Below are positions 10,649-19,858 of a DNA stretch of 64,000 nucleotides, in pieces. The stretch spans positions 496,001 through 560,000 of the forward strand of contig CAVTJX010000016.1 in the NCBI GenBank assembly GCA_963735175.1. The letters run 5' to 3'. Within the stretch, counting starts at the first letter, position 1, and the number at the start of each line of letters is the position of its first letter. Made by a program: the position numbers and the translations under genes. Under the pieces are notes generated by a model that was not told the DNA's origin, did no database searches, and worked only from the letters and a program-made list of their open reading frames with translations. Source of the stretch: CAVTJX01 sp963735175 (GTDB taxonomy: Bacteria; Electryoneota; RPQS01).

Positions 10649-11329
10649 TCAGCGTAACAGGTGCCGGTATTCCGCCACGGCTCCCTCCCAGCCCAACCGC
10701 AGCGCCATCGCCCACAGGTCGGGAGCCGGATAGATTTCCTCGAGATGCGCCAGCGCCGCGAATGATGCGGGCAGATGGCGGCCGGTCGCGCCGATCAGCG
10801 CCACACGCAGGTTCACGTGCCGCGCCGCCAATGCCGCCGACTGCAAACGCGCCAGTTCGGTTTCCGCTTCTTCCTGCGTCAACGCGCGGTACGCGGGCTC
10901 CGTCGAAAAGTAAGCCCATTGCACCTTCGCCCGCGAGAGTTCCTTCAGCGCCACGGGTTCGGGTTCCACCAGAATCCCGGTCTCCTGATTGGCGCCGACG
11001 ATGCGCTTCAGCATGTCCGCGACCTTCGCTACCTCCGTGACGGGCTTGCCGCGGTCGCCCGTCACCAGCACACGGTCGGGCGCCACGCCGAGACCGGGAA
11101 TGCGGTCGAGATCGTCCTCTTCGGCTTTAATCGCGAACAACGGCAGGCCGGGGCGGTTAAACAGTTCCGGCCCGTAGGCCGTCGACGTGACAAACGCGGA
11201 CACGGGCACCATGATCACCTGCGCCCCACCGCGCACCGCGCCGTAGGCGATGTCCAGCAGGTCCAGCTCCGGCAGCACCCGCGCGATCTGCGTGCCAATT
11301 TCAAGGTCGACTCCAAGGCGTGGCGTCAT
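10649..11329 (-). CDS. PdxJ-like TIM-barrel protein lacking expected active-site motifs
   Basis: 226 aa, close to pyridoxine-5'-phosphate synthase length (~240). The fold-level pattern resembles PdxJ: LGVDLEIGTQIA at the start, a helix of the EEAETELARLQSAALAARH type after a barrel strand, and a final helix GWEGAVAEYRHLL like PdxJ GLxxAVxEM. The residues I would expect for catalysis are missing: the N-terminal NIDH is DLEI here, and the glycine-rich AGHGL near the C-terminus is ALIGATG. The start ATG 11329 overlaps the coaD stop (ATGA); the longer ORF start at 11389 lies inside coaD. I infer a divergent PdxJ homologue with lost or changed activity. Homology is by eye and needs a profile search. 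Confidence 0.5.
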   Translation of the reverse strand: MTPRLGVDLEIGTQIARVLPELDLLDIAYGAVRGGAQVIMVPVSAFVTSTAYGPELFNRPGLPLFAIKAEEDDLDRIPGLGVAPDRVLVTGDRGKPVTEVAKVADMLKRIVGANQETGILVEPEPVALKELSRAKVQWAYFSTEPAYRALTQEEAETELARLQSAALAARHVNLRVALIGATGRHLPASFAALAHLEEIYPAPDLWAMALRLGWEGAVAEYRHLLR

Positions 11330-11814
11330 CGCTTCTCCCCCTGGAATTTCTCCGCCAGGGCGGCGGCGATAAAGTCGGGCACAAAGCACTCCACGCTACC
11401 GCCGAGTCGCGCGACTTCGCGAACGATGGAGCTGTTGAGATACGTGTAGCGTTCGTGAGGCAGCAGAAACACCGTCGTCAGGTGTCCGGCCAGTTTACGG
11501 TTCATCAGCGCCATCTGGAATTCATAATCAAAGTCCGAAACGGCGCGCACGCCGCGCACGATCGCCACCGCCCCCTGCTTGGTGGCGAAATCCACCAGCA
11601 GGCCGTGGCATTCGGCGACCTCGATGCGGGGAATCTCGCGCACCGCGCGTTCGACCAGACCGCGGCGTTCGGCAACGGAAAACAGCGTCCGCTTCGACGA
11701 GTTCACGGCGATGGTCACGATCACGCGATCGAAGAGTTCCGCCGCCCGCTGGATCACGTCGATGTGGCCGAAGGTAATGGGATCGAACGTGCCGGGATAA
11801 AGTGCTGTTCTCAC
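11326..11814 (-). CDS. coaD: phosphopantetheine adenylyltransferase
   Basis: Penultimate step of coenzyme A synthesis (4'-phosphopantetheine plus ATP gives dephospho-CoA). 162 aa, exactly the usual size. Nucleotidyltransferase motif YPGTFDPITFGHIDVIQRA (T-x-G-H) at residues 6-24 and the ISSTxxR-type motif as YTYLNSSIVREVA near 133-145. VRGVRAVSDFDYEFQMALMN is the conserved central signature. It begins with GTG at 11814, which overlaps the stop of the upstream kinase gene (GTGA), and overlaps the PdxJ-like gene downstream. Confidence 0.95.
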   Translation of the reverse strand: MRTALYPGTFDPITFGHIDVIQRAAELFDRVIVTIAVNSSKRTLFSVAERRGLVERAVREIPRIEVAECHGLLVDFATKQGAVAIVRGVRAVSDFDYEFQMALMNRKLAGHLTTVFLLPHERYTYLNSSIVREVARLGGSVECFVPDFIAAALAEKFQGEKR

Positions 11815-12239
11815 GCGGAGCCCGCCAGTTTCTTCACCATCACCACCTGCATTCCGTCGGGCAGGCGGCTCACCGTGACCTCGTCCATCAGCGCACGGAT
11901 CAGGTGCAGCCCGCGGCCGCTGAGCTTCAGCAGGTTTTCCGGCAGCGTGGGATCGGGCACGGCGGCAGGGTCAAAGCCCGCACCGTGGTCGCGCACTTCC
12001 ACCTTCAGCAGATCCGGGAAACGCTTAAAGCGAATTTCGACGGCAAGGGCGGCCTGTTCGTGATGTGCGTGCACGATGGCGTTGCCCGCGGCCTCGGTCA
12101 CGCAAATGCCAAGGTCGGCGCGCGCGCCGGCTTCAAACCCCATTTCGCTGGCGATGCGTTCCACCGCCAAATCGACGTTCGGCAGCTCATCCAGCGACGA
12201 GGGAATACGTAGGATATCCACCTTGAGCGGCTCAGGCAT
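11811..12239 (-). CDS. RsbW-like anti-sigma factor / serine kinase (HATPase)
   Basis: 142-aa GHKL ATPase of the RsbW/SpoIIAB group. N box EAAGNAIVHAH (catalytic Glu, Mg-binding Asn), G1 box VRDHGAGFDP and G2 box LSGRGLHLIRALMDEV are all present. Such proteins sequester a sigma factor or another target and phosphorylate a STAS antagonist. Its start overlaps the SpoIIE-like phosphatase stop by 8 bp, and its stop overlaps coaD. With the two upstream genes it forms a complete kinase-phosphatase-STAS partner-switching set. No sigma factor gene is adjacent, so its output is unknown. Confidence 0.88.
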   Translation of the reverse strand: MPEPLKVDILRIPSSLDELPNVDLAVERIASEMGFEAGARADLGICVTEAAGNAIVHAHHEQAALAVEIRFKRFPDLLKVEVRDHGAGFDPAAVPDPTLPENLLKLSGRGLHLIRALMDEVTVSRLPDGMQVVMVKKLAGSA

Positions 12240-13701
12240 ATTTAATGATGGACAACGTCAGGTCGTCCTGTGTGAACGCTCCGGACTGAAACTCATGCAC
12301 GGCGCGGGCAATGCGGCGCACCATCTCCACCGCCGGCAGGGCCCGATGTTCGATGACGAGAGCTTGCAGGCTGATCGAATCCGAATTCTCCACCGTTCGC
12401 GTCCTGCGCCTCGGTCACGCCGTCCGTATAGAAGACCAGGATGTCACCGGGCGCCAGCGGCACGACGGTTTCGTTATAACTGACGTCAGGAAACGCCCCC
12501 AGCAGCAGCCCGCCTTCCTCCAGCAGATCTACCGTGCCGTCCCGGCGCAAACGGAAGGGTGGATTGTGCCCCGCATTGGCATACGAAAAATTGTGATTGC
12601 GACGATCCAGCACGCCGTACACCGCCGTCACGAAACTTTCCGGCAAGTTCGTCTCGTAGAGATAATCGTTCACCTTGCCGAGAATCGTGCGGATCGCGAA
12701 ATTGTTGCGCGATTCGATGCGCAGACAGGCGCGGAAGTTCGCCATCAGCAGCGCCGCCCCCACGCCGTGTCCGGTGACGTCGCCAATGGCGACACCCATG
12801 TCGGTATCGGTGATCGGGATGAAATCGTAATAATCGCCGCCGACTTCGCTCGAAGGGCTGTTGAAACCCGCCATGTCGTATGGGGCGAAACTCGGGATCG
12901 TTGCCGGCAAAAAAGACATCTGGATGCGACGCGCGAGGGCGATCTCTTCCTGAATGCGCCGTCCGTGTTGCCGCAGCCGGTCGGCACGGGCGCGCTCCAG
13001 GGCTACGCCGGCGTGGTTGGCAAATGTCGTCAGGCTGCGCAAATCGCGTTCGGTGAAGGCGTCCAGCGTGTCCGCTTCAAGGTTCAAGCGCCCCGACGAC
13101 CTCGTCCCGCAGAATGATCGGCACCGCCAGCTCCGAACGCGTCGTTTCCACCACCGTGATGTAGCGCGGGTCCTGGCGCGCGTCGGGGACGTAAATTGGA
13201 TGGCCGGTCTGAATCACCGTGCCGATAATTCCCTGCCCGAGCTTCGACCCCTTCCTGGAACTTCTTGTGGATCTGTTCCCGCAACGCGCCTTCATAGCCG
13301 ATCAGCATGTCGATCTCGATCTGCTGCATCTCGCGATTGTAAACGAAAATGCCGGCGGCGGCGAATTTTACAACCTGCCGCAACGAGTCGAGGATCGTCT
13401 TCAGCACCTCTTCGATGGCCGACGAGCTGGAGAGCTTCATGCTGATGTCCATCAGCGTCTGATTCTCCTGCCGCTCGCGCTCCACCTCGCGAAAAAGTTC
13501 CAGCACGGCCTCGCCACGCACGGCCTCGCGCCACACGGCCAGAAAACGATCCGCCAGTGTCGAATCGGCCTCGCCGCGGCGCAGCTTTTCCACCAGTGCC
13601 CCGGCCAAATCCGATAGTTCCCGCAGCCGTTGATCCAGCATCTGCAATCGCTCGCCAAACGCCGCCCCGGCCGGATTATCTTCCAGACCGAGGTCATGCA
13701 T
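12232..13701 (-). CDS. GAF plus SpoIIE/RsbU-type PP2C phosphatase (three +1 frame breaks)
   Basis: Phosphatase predicted to dephosphorylate the neighbouring STAS protein. Joined across breaks near 13245 (run of four G), 13083 and 12390, it reads: N-terminal helical region, GAF sensor domain (about residues 95-240, containing GQGIIGTVIQTGHPIYVPDARQ-type sequence), a coiled-coil linker (QEEIALARRIQMSFLP) and a PP2C domain with SSEVGGDYYDFI, AIGDVTGHGVGAALLM, NAGHNPP and FYTDGVTEAQD. The C-terminus is DDLTLSIIKYA. The metal-binding Asps (GGDYYD, IGDVTGHG, YTDGV) are intact. ATG 13701, 19 bp after the STAS gene, is chosen over 13767, which overlaps it by 46 bp. Each break is corrected by removing one base. 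Confidence 0.85.
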
Positions 13702-13720
13702 CAGCGATTTCTGCCGGGGA

Positions 13721-14059
13721 TCACTTGAAACTGGCAAGGGCGGCTTCAACCGTCGGATGGGTTTCAAACACGGAATCGAGCTTCGTGATTACCAGGAGCG
13801 ACGTGATCTTCTCGGTGGCGCGCGCGAGCTTCATTTCGCCGCCCGCATTGCGCAACGTGGTCAGCGCCGAAATCAGCATGCCGAGGCCCGAACTGTTCAT
13901 CCACTCGACCTCGCCCAAATCGAGCACGAGTTTTCGCTGCCCGGCGGCGACGGCTTTCTTCAGCTCGTCGTGAAACGCCATCGACTCGGGACCGCCCATG
14001 ATCCGGCCTTTGAGTTCAAAGACCAGCACATCCGTCTTCAGGTAGTTTGAAGTCTTCAT
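13721..14059 (-). CDS. STAS-domain anti-sigma factor antagonist (RsbV/SpoIIAA-like)
   Basis: 112-aa STAS protein. The phosphorylation loop is EVEWMNSSGLGMLISA with candidate phosphoserine Ser56 or Ser57, as in SpoIIAA/RsbV. It heads the minus-strand run and probably cycles between phosphorylated (by the kinase at 11811-12239) and free (by the phosphatase at 12232-13701) forms. It follows the XRE gene by 68 bp. Complete and unbroken. The name of the controlled sigma factor cannot be read from here. Confidence 0.9.
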   Translation of the reverse strand: MKTSNYLKTDVLVFELKGRIMGGPESMAFHDELKKAVAAGQRKLVLDLGEVEWMNSSGLGMLISALTTLRNAGGEMKLARATEKITSLLVITKLDSVFETHPTVEAALASFK

Positions 14060-14127
14060 TGAAAAACGATCTCTGCTTAAGAGGGGTGATACAATTTGTG
14101 AGACGACTCACGCACACGTTACGGAGA

Positions 14128-14544
14128 CTACCGTCCCAATCGGCCCTTGCGGTAATCGAGCAGCACTTCGATGAAAAAGCGCTTCGACGGTCGGTAGCGC
14201 GTGTCGATGCGGATGTTGCGCAGGATGCTGAGTTCGTCCTCCGTGGGATTCATCAGCAGCATCTGCTCGCGGTCATTTAAAAGGTCGTGCAGCCCTTCGT
14301 ACATCGCGCCGCGCTCCGGGTCGACGGAGATCAGGCCGCTGATCTGCTGGCCGAGCACCAGATCTTCGACCTTGATCTCGAGCCCGCCCGCAACCTTTTC
14401 CAGAAATTCAAAGGTCGGCGATGAACGGCCATTTTCCACCAGCGACAGATACGACCGGTTGACCTTGATCCGGTCGGCGAGAGCCTCTTGCGAGAGGTCG
14501 GCCTGTTTCCGGGCCTGGCGAATGCGATCACCAATTTTTGACAT
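14128..14544 (-). CDS. XRE-family transcriptional regulator
   Basis: 138 aa with an N-terminal Cro/CI helix-turn-helix (IGDRIRQARKQADLSQEALA ... VNRSYLSLVENGRSSPTFEFLEKVA), then an uncharacterised ~65-residue C-terminal region containing DRPSKRFF-like basic/aromatic sequence (YRPSKRFFIEVLLDYRKG). No Cupin or peptidase domain is seen. A near-consensus sigma-70 promoter with a palindrome inside its spacer lies just upstream (14579-14607), suggesting self-repression. The regulated genes might be itself and the partner-switching run that begins 68 bp downstream. Confidence 0.88.
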   Translation of the reverse strand: MSKIGDRIRQARKQADLSQEALADRIKVNRSYLSLVENGRSSPTFEFLEKVAGGLEIKVEDLVLGQQISGLISVDPERGAMYEGLHDLLNDREQMLLMNPTEDELSILRNIRIDTRYRPSKRFFIEVLLDYRKGRLGR

Positions 14545-14578
14545 GGAACTTCATTAAAAAAGTGGAACGTTGACGACA

Positions 14579-14607
14579 AAAATACGGAAGATTCCGCACT
14601 TTGTCAA
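14579..14607 (-). promoter_or_regulatory. sigma-70 promoter with embedded operator for the XRE gene
   Basis: On the minus strand: -35 TTGACA (14607-14602), a 17-nt spacer and -10 TATTTT (14584-14579), about 35 nt before the XRE start codon. The spacer contains the dyad CGGAA-TC-TTCCG (14596-14585), and a wider pair GTTGAC/GTCAAC (14603-14608 and 14569-14574) flanks it. A repressor bound there would block RNA polymerase; the XRE protein itself is the obvious candidate. Operator role is inference. Confidence 0.65.
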
Positions 14608-14649
14608 CTGTTTTCGACGATTGTGCGAACCACTTGTTCCCTAAAGGGA

Positions 14650-16368
14650 TCAGAAACCTTCCGCCCGTCCATCTACCCGGCTGTCGGCGGCGCCCCGCCA
14701 TCCGCCCAGAGTCGAATCGGCGGCGATTGCCGTCACTGCCGACCAGCGGCCCTGCACTTGGACAGTGTGCCCCCTGGTCTTCAGCGCCGTCTGAACATCG
14801 AAGGAATAATCCGACTCCAGAAACAACACATCGGGCACCCACTGCTCGTGGAAGCGCGGCGCGTCCACCGCCTCCTGCACATTCATTCCAAAAACCAGCA
14901 CATTCAGCAACGTCAGCACCACCGACGTGATAATCCGCGGCCCGCCCATGCTGCCGATGACGAGTGCCAGCTTGCCGTCTTTCACCAGAATCGTCGGCGA
15001 CATCGAAGACAGCGGCCGTCGTTGCGGCGCGATTTCGTTGGCCGCGTTGCCCACCAGTCCGAAGTAGTTCGGATGGCCCGGCCACGTCACGAAATCATCC
15101 ATCTCATTGTTCAGAAAGAAACCCGTCCCCGGTACAATCACCCCCGAACCAAAGGGCGTATTCACCGTCGCCGTCAGCGACACCGCATTCCCGAAGGAAT
15201 CCACTACACACAAATGTGTCGTGTGTCGCGTGGGCGGTTCCGCCGTGATCGGTTCCATGAATGGCACAGGATTCCCCGCCGCGACAATGCGCGTATGTTC
15301 CAACCGGCTGATCAGCGCCCTCCGCGAAGCCGCATAGTCCTTGTCCACCAAGCCCGCCACCGGCATCTTTACAAAGTCCGGATCGCCCAAAAATTCCGCG
15401 CGGTCGGCAAAAGCAAGTTGCATCGCCTCGGCAATCACGTGAATCGCTTCCGATGACCCCGCACCGAAGTATTTCAAATCATACGGCTCGAGCAGATTTA
15501 ACATCTGGATCACATGAATCCCGCCGGAACTCGGCGGTGGCATGGAGATGACCTCGTAGCCCTGAAAGGTCCCCTTCACCGGTTCCCGCGCGACGGGTTT
15601 ATAGGCGGCAAAATCCCGCGCGCTTAACATCCCGCCCTGCGCCTTCATATAACTTTCAACTTTCTGCGGCACCTCACCCTCGTAAAAGGCGCCGATTCCC
15701 TCCGCCTGAATCCTCCGCATTGTCGCCGCCAAATCGCGCTGCACTAACCGGTCACCAAACGCCAGTGGCGTCGTCGCATCCTTGAAGAAGATCGCCTTAG
15801 TGCCTTCGAATTTCGCCAGCATATCAGCGTTATTTTTCAGCGCCCGGGCGTAGCGCATGTCGACGTCAAATCCCGTATCCGCCAGCGCAATCGCGCCTTC
15901 AAACGCTTCGGCCAACGGCAATCGGCCATATTTCCGTACCGCCAGATCCAATGCCGCTAATTCGCCCGGCGTTCCGGCAGCCAACACACCCACGGTCGAC
16001 AGCTCGGATTCCTTCGTGGTATCCGTCGGTACAAACATCAGCCGTGTGGCTTTTGCGGGTGCGGTTTCGCGGCCGTCGATCGCCACCGTGGTTCCATCGG
16101 CCATGCGAATGAGTATGAAGCACCCGCCGCCAATCCCGCTGGAATAACTTTCCGTCACCCCCAACGCGAGTGCAACCGCTGCGGCGGCATCCACCGCATT
16201 TCCCCCGCGCTTGAGGACATCCACCCCCACCTGAGTGGCCTTGCTCTCAGCGCTTGTTACCATAGCGTGGGGAGCCCACGCTGGCCGAGGCGACGCCGCA
16301 TTGGCAGCACCGACGCCAAAGCAAAGAATAATAAGCGCAAACACGGTGGAACGATAGAATTGGGGCAT
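14650..16368 (-). CDS. ggt: gamma-glutamyltranspeptidase, periplasmic
   Basis: Hydrolyses glutathione and other gamma-glutamyl compounds; N-terminal nucleophile enzyme made as a self-cleaving precursor. ATG 16368 gives a clear signal peptide (MPQFYRSTVFALIILCFGVG, cleavage near ANA-AS). The autoprocessing site is RHTTHLCVVD with nucleophile Thr383, as in E. coli TTHYSVVD. Other family motifs: GGNAVDAAAAVALALGVTE, GIGGGCF, PPPSSGG, NNEMDDF and PLSSMSPT (oxyanion serines). 572 aa, normal length. The longer frame to 16443 adds a non-signal-like extension and is rejected. It stands between the XRE gene and the M14 protease. Confidence 0.93.
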   Translation of the reverse strand: MPQFYRSTVFALIILCFGVGAANAASPRPAWAPHAMVTSAESKATQVGVDVLKRGGNAVDAAAAVALALGVTESYSSGIGGGCFILIRMADGTTVAIDGRETAPAKATRLMFVPTDTTKESELSTVGVLAAGTPGELAALDLAVRKYGRLPLAEAFEGAIALADTGFDVDMRYARALKNNADMLAKFEGTKAIFFKDATTPLAFGDRLVQRDLAATMRRIQAEGIGAFYEGEVPQKVESYMKAQGGMLSARDFAAYKPVAREPVKGTFQGYEVISMPPPSSGGIHVIQMLNLLEPYDLKYFGAGSSEAIHVIAEAMQLAFADRAEFLGDPDFVKMPVAGLVDKDYAASRRALISRLEHTRIVAAGNPVPFMEPITAEPPTRHTTHLCVVDSFGNAVSLTATVNTPFGSGVIVPGTGFFLNNEMDDFVTWPGHPNYFGLVGNAANEIAPQRRPLSSMSPTILVKDGKLALVIGSMGGPRIITSVVLTLLNVLVFGMNVQEAVDAPRFHEQWVPDVLFLESDYSFDVQTALKTRGHTVQVQGRWSAVTAIAADSTLGGWRGAADSRVDGRAEGF

Positions 16369-16490
16369 GGATGGAGAGCGGGGGATGGTGTGAGCGTCGC
16401 CGGATTTCTGTAGTCTCCTTAAAAATAGCCAATTTACTCGCAAAGCGCAACGCCCAATCCCGCCTTTTTGCCGGGGTAATGCTGTAAAAA

Positions 16491-16518
16491 CAAAGGGCGC
16501 GACTTGGCGCGCCCTTTG
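16491..16518 (-). terminator. intrinsic terminator downstream of the M14 protease gene
   Basis: Ten-bp stem CAAAGGGCGC/GCGCCCTTTG with a short loop, followed on the minus strand by a run of five T (16490-16486). It lies 22 bp past the M14 stop codon. Confidence 0.8.
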
Positions 16519-16539
16519 TCTAAAATAGCCGAGTTGGCC

Positions 16540-19500
16540 TCAACTGGCCGCGACTACTATATAAAAGCGGATCTCCTCGGCTGGCAACGGCACGATCAGC
16601 GAATTGGTCGTCGTTGTTCCCACAAGAGTTGTGAATGGACCATCCGCTGTGGCCGCAGCGTAGACTTTATACGTGGCCGCGCCGTTCGCCGTCCAACCCA
16701 AACGGAGGCTTTGGCTCTGTGGGATATATCTTATGGTGACGCTCGCCGGTGGAATCAACGCCCCCACCTGAAAACTGACAGGAATCGTCAGTTGCGTTTC
16801 ACCTGGATCATTGCTGTGCAGTGCCAAATCACCCGTGTAGACACCGATGTCTAAGGTGCCCGCCGCGCAGGTCAGAGCGACGTCCTGGCAAGCACCCGGC
16901 GCCAGCGTACCCGCGGTCGGCGTCATTGATAGCCAAACCTGCGGCACCCAGAACTCAATCGCCAACGGCGCAACCAGATCCGTCAGGACGCTGGTTTGAT
17001 CATACACCACTTGCAATCCCACGGTTCCGGTCTGATTCTCTATGCCCACAGTACACGAAATCACCCACGACGGAAATTGAAAATACTGGAACACGATCCT
17101 CCCGCTGTGATAGAGAATCACCTCAGCAATGAGGCCGCCCACAATATTGTACTGCACGATATAACGGTCGGCGGCGCTGTCAAAATATCCGTAAATGCCG
17201 TCGCCCGCGCTGAGTACTAAATCATCCCAGAACAGCGCCATCAGACTGTTGGGTGAGGCCGCTGTCGGAATGGGCGACTCCGCCCAGGCGAAACTCGCCG
17301 TCCCAAAATGGACATTGCCGTTCGTGCTGACATTCAGGCCGTTGTAGGCGCCCCCGTAGAACGGGAAATTCCATGGCAGTGTCACCCGGCGTGTCGCGTC
17401 ATCATCTTCGAGAAAGCTGAGGTGTGTTCCCACATTGGAAATCTCCACCCAATCGAATACCGGTCCGCCCGGATCATTGGAATCCCGCCAGCGGTAACCA
17501 AACGCGTCCGGCCCGCCGTGGTTGTCCAAACTGCCCGCGCTCCCGTGCGGCGTGCCTGCCGTCGTGCGTCCATTCACCTGCCAGAAACTCGTGCTCCAGG
17601 TGAGCGGGCAGAGCCCCGTATTGCAGAAATGCAGCGTTTCCGTGTCACTGGCGCCCTGCATCGCCGATGCCGTGATACTCGGCGTTGTCAGATTCACATC
17701 CGGCGGCAGCGAACATCCCATGCGGATGTTGTCGACGTACCAGCCCTCGTCCACTTCCATATCATCAGAGGTCATGCGAAAGCGCACACGCAGCGCCGTT
17801 CCCGCGCAGGAAACCGGCAACGGCAGGATCGTATGCACCCACGTGCCGGAGATTCCCGTCACCGGCTCCGTCCCCGGCAGGGTTGTCCACCCGCCACCGG
17901 TGTTGATTTCCACATAGCCGAAGTCCCAGCCGTTTTCAAACCTGTACCATTGATCGTATGCCAGTTCTGCGCCCGGACTGAGAATCACCGTGCCACTCGT
18001 CAAGGCGCAGTTCAAGCCGTTCGCATACGATCCGCTCTCTGTGCCGCAAAACCAACTGTGCGTCGGTGAATTTGCGCGGCGTGTGGAAATATGCCAGGGG
18101 TTGGCGCCGCCGCTGGTGAACCAGCCGCCTGCGCCGCCCTCCACGTTGTCCACGATTCCCGTGCTGCCCACATTGGCGCTCAGCGTAAGGGTGGTGTCCA
18201 GTCCGTTGGTACTCGTTACATGCAGCGCCAGCAAAACCGTGTGCGGGAATGGACAAGCCGGTTCCACCGACGCCAGGAAGACCGTCGTATTCGTTCCCGT
18301 CAGGCCGGGATTCAAACCGGGCCAGTTGGAATTGGCGGCCGACAGCGTGATGTTGGGATCCACAGTGCTGAGCTGACCCTGCAGGCCACTGAGTGCCATC
18401 GTCCCGGTGTTGCGCAGGGTGACCGACAGACTGAATCCTTCGCCGGGTTCGATGCTGCCGTTGTCGTTGCCATTCCATTCGCCCTGGCACTGGCCGTCCA
18501 CAGTCGCCGCATAAGGCCGGGGTGCAAGTTGTCCGGCAATCCGCGCGATGAACAGGTTCGTCGGCAGAATTTCCTGCGCCAGCGGCAGAATTCGATTCGC
18601 GGCCGGCCAGAAGCCGTCGCTCACTCCGCCAACCTCGAGCGACATCGCCCAGATTTTCGGTTTCGTCGTTTGTTCGCCGTATTCCCAGTCGATCGAACCG
18701 CCGTTGGTGTTGTACAGAATCTGCCATGGTGTGCCGGGCGTGTACCACACCCCGTTGACGGAATGGCAGAAGTAGACACAGGAATCGGCCAGCATCTGGA
18801 ACGTCGCGTTATCCGCCGTCAGTCCGTCGCCATCGAAATAACTCGTGCTCCACGGAAACAGCACAAGGTTGCTGAAGGTATGGTAGTCGAGTTGTGCCAC
18901 GATTTGCCGCGCGTTGACGAAATCGCGGATGTGCTGCGTTTCCAGTTCGCTGAAAGCGGCGGGGCCACGATAGGTTTCGTCGGTCGGGATGGGCGAGGAG
19001 CCGGCGTCATCCAGCCCCCACGTCAGGCCGAAGTTGCGGTTCAAGTCGACCCCGTTGCCGTTGCGGTTTTTACGCCACAGGCCGCCACCGCCGGGATACG
19101 TCGTCTGATTATACACGTAGCCGTCTGGATTGGCGCACGGCAAAAAATATAGCTCGCGGCTGTTAACCAACTCGGTCACGTCCGCGTTCGTGCCATAGTT
19201 GTCCGTCAGGTAATTCATGAAATACAGCAGGCCTTCCATCGCCGCCGGTTCGCGCGCGTGTAGCAGCGCCGTATAAAACACCTCGGGTTCGTTTTCATCC
19301 AACGCCGGATTGTCCGAGATCTTCAGCGCCCACATGTCCCGCCCCTGCCCCGTCAGCCCCAGCGAAAATTTCGCGGTCGTGATCACCGGGTGCGCCGTGT
19401 GGATCGAATCGAGCGTCGCGTTGATCTCGGAGTACGTCCGGTAGCCGCCCATTAAATCGAGTGACGTCGACAGCCGCGAGGCGTAATACTGTTCGAGATT

Positions 19501-19752
19501 CTCCTGCACGATTTCATAGCGGTAGCCGTGCAGCCGCAGGAATTCCAGGTCTTCGGGCACCGCCACCAGGTACGGCTCGGCAGCCACCAGACCGGGCACG
19601 AGATCGAGTTGCGAATAGCCGTGCAATTCGGCCAGCCGCGCGCGTGATTCGGCGAACACCCGCAGGAGCCGGTGCGCGGTGTAGCGCGTCTGCGCGAATA
19701 AGGCGGATACGGCACAAACCACGAGCAGCAACAGGAGCAACGTCCGACGCAT
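16540..19752 (-). CDS. secreted M14 zinc carboxypeptidase with accessory beta domains
   Basis: 1070 aa, intact. Signal peptide MRRTLLLLLLVVCAVSALFA-Q. An N-terminal prodomain-like region (25-100) precedes the M14 catalytic domain (about 105-400): HAREP gives zinc ligands His165 and Glu168, His291 in LDYHTFSN is the third ligand, DLNRNF holds the substrate-carboxylate Arg, and Glu373 in MSLEVGG is the catalytic base. Downstream come a CARDB-like stretch, a MAM/immune-inhibitor-A-like jelly roll (about 545-690, ending EGWYVDNIRMGC), a beta module shared with the S8 protease (about 745-900; DPGGPVFDWVEIS ... FPFYG ... NGNVHFG), and a terminal FN3-like module ending RFYIVVAAS. Probably exported and cell-surface or extracellular. 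Confidence 0.9.
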   Translation of the reverse strand: MRRTLLLLLLVVCAVSALFAQTRYTAHRLLRVFAESRARLAELHGYSQLDLVPGLVAAEPYLVAVPEDLEFLRLHGYRYEIVQENLEQYYASRLSTSLDLMGGYRTYSEINATLDSIHTAHPVITTAKFSLGLTGQGRDMWALKISDNPALDENEPEVFYTALLHAREPAAMEGLLYFMNYLTDNYGTNADVTELVNSRELYFLPCANPDGYVYNQTTYPGGGGLWRKNRNGNGVDLNRNFGLTWGLDDAGSSPIPTDETYRGPAAFSELETQHIRDFVNARQIVAQLDYHTFSNLVLFPWSTSYFDGDGLTADNATFQMLADSCVYFCHSVNGVWYTPGTPWQILYNTNGGSIDWEYGEQTTKPKIWAMSLEVGGVSDGFWPAANRILPLAQEILPTNLFIARIAGQLAPRPYAATVDGQCQGEWNGNDNGSIEPGEGFSLSVTLRNTGTMALSGLQGQLSTVDPNITLSAANSNWPGLNPGLTGTNTTVFLASVEPACPFPHTVLLALHVTSTNGLDTTLTLSANVGSTGIVDNVEGGAGGWFTSGGANPWHISTRRANSPTHSWFCGTESGSYANGLNCALTSGTVILSPGAELAYDQWYRFENGWDFGYVEINTGGGWTTLPGTEPVTGISGTWVHTILPLPVSCAGTALRVRFRMTSDDMEVDEGWYVDNIRMGCSLPPDVNLTTPSITASAMQGASDTETLHFCNTGLCPLTWSTSFWQVNGRTTAGTPHGSAGSLDNHGGPDAFGYRWRDSNDPGGPVFDWVEISNVGTHLSFLEDDDATRRVTLPWNFPFYGGAYNGLNVSTNGNVHFGTASFAWAESPIPTAASPNSLMALFWDDLVLSAGDGIYGYFDSAADRYIVQYNIVGGLIAEVILYHSGRIVFQYFQFPSWVISCTVGIENQTGTVGLQVVYDQTSVLTDLVAPLAIEFWVPQVWLSMTPTAGTLAPGACQDVALTCAAGTLDIGVYTGDLALHSNDPGETQLTIPVSFQVGALIPPASVTIRYIPQSQSLRLGWTANGAATYKVYAAATADGPFTTLVGTTTTNSLIVPLPAEEIRFYIVVAAS

Positions 19753-19858
19753 GAATCGACTCCGATGAAGATATGTCGGCGGGTTGAACCGCCTCGAATT
19801 CGTGATTAGTTAAGGTGAGGGGTGGGCGGCGGCGGCACGTTCTCCGCCTCACCGTCTC

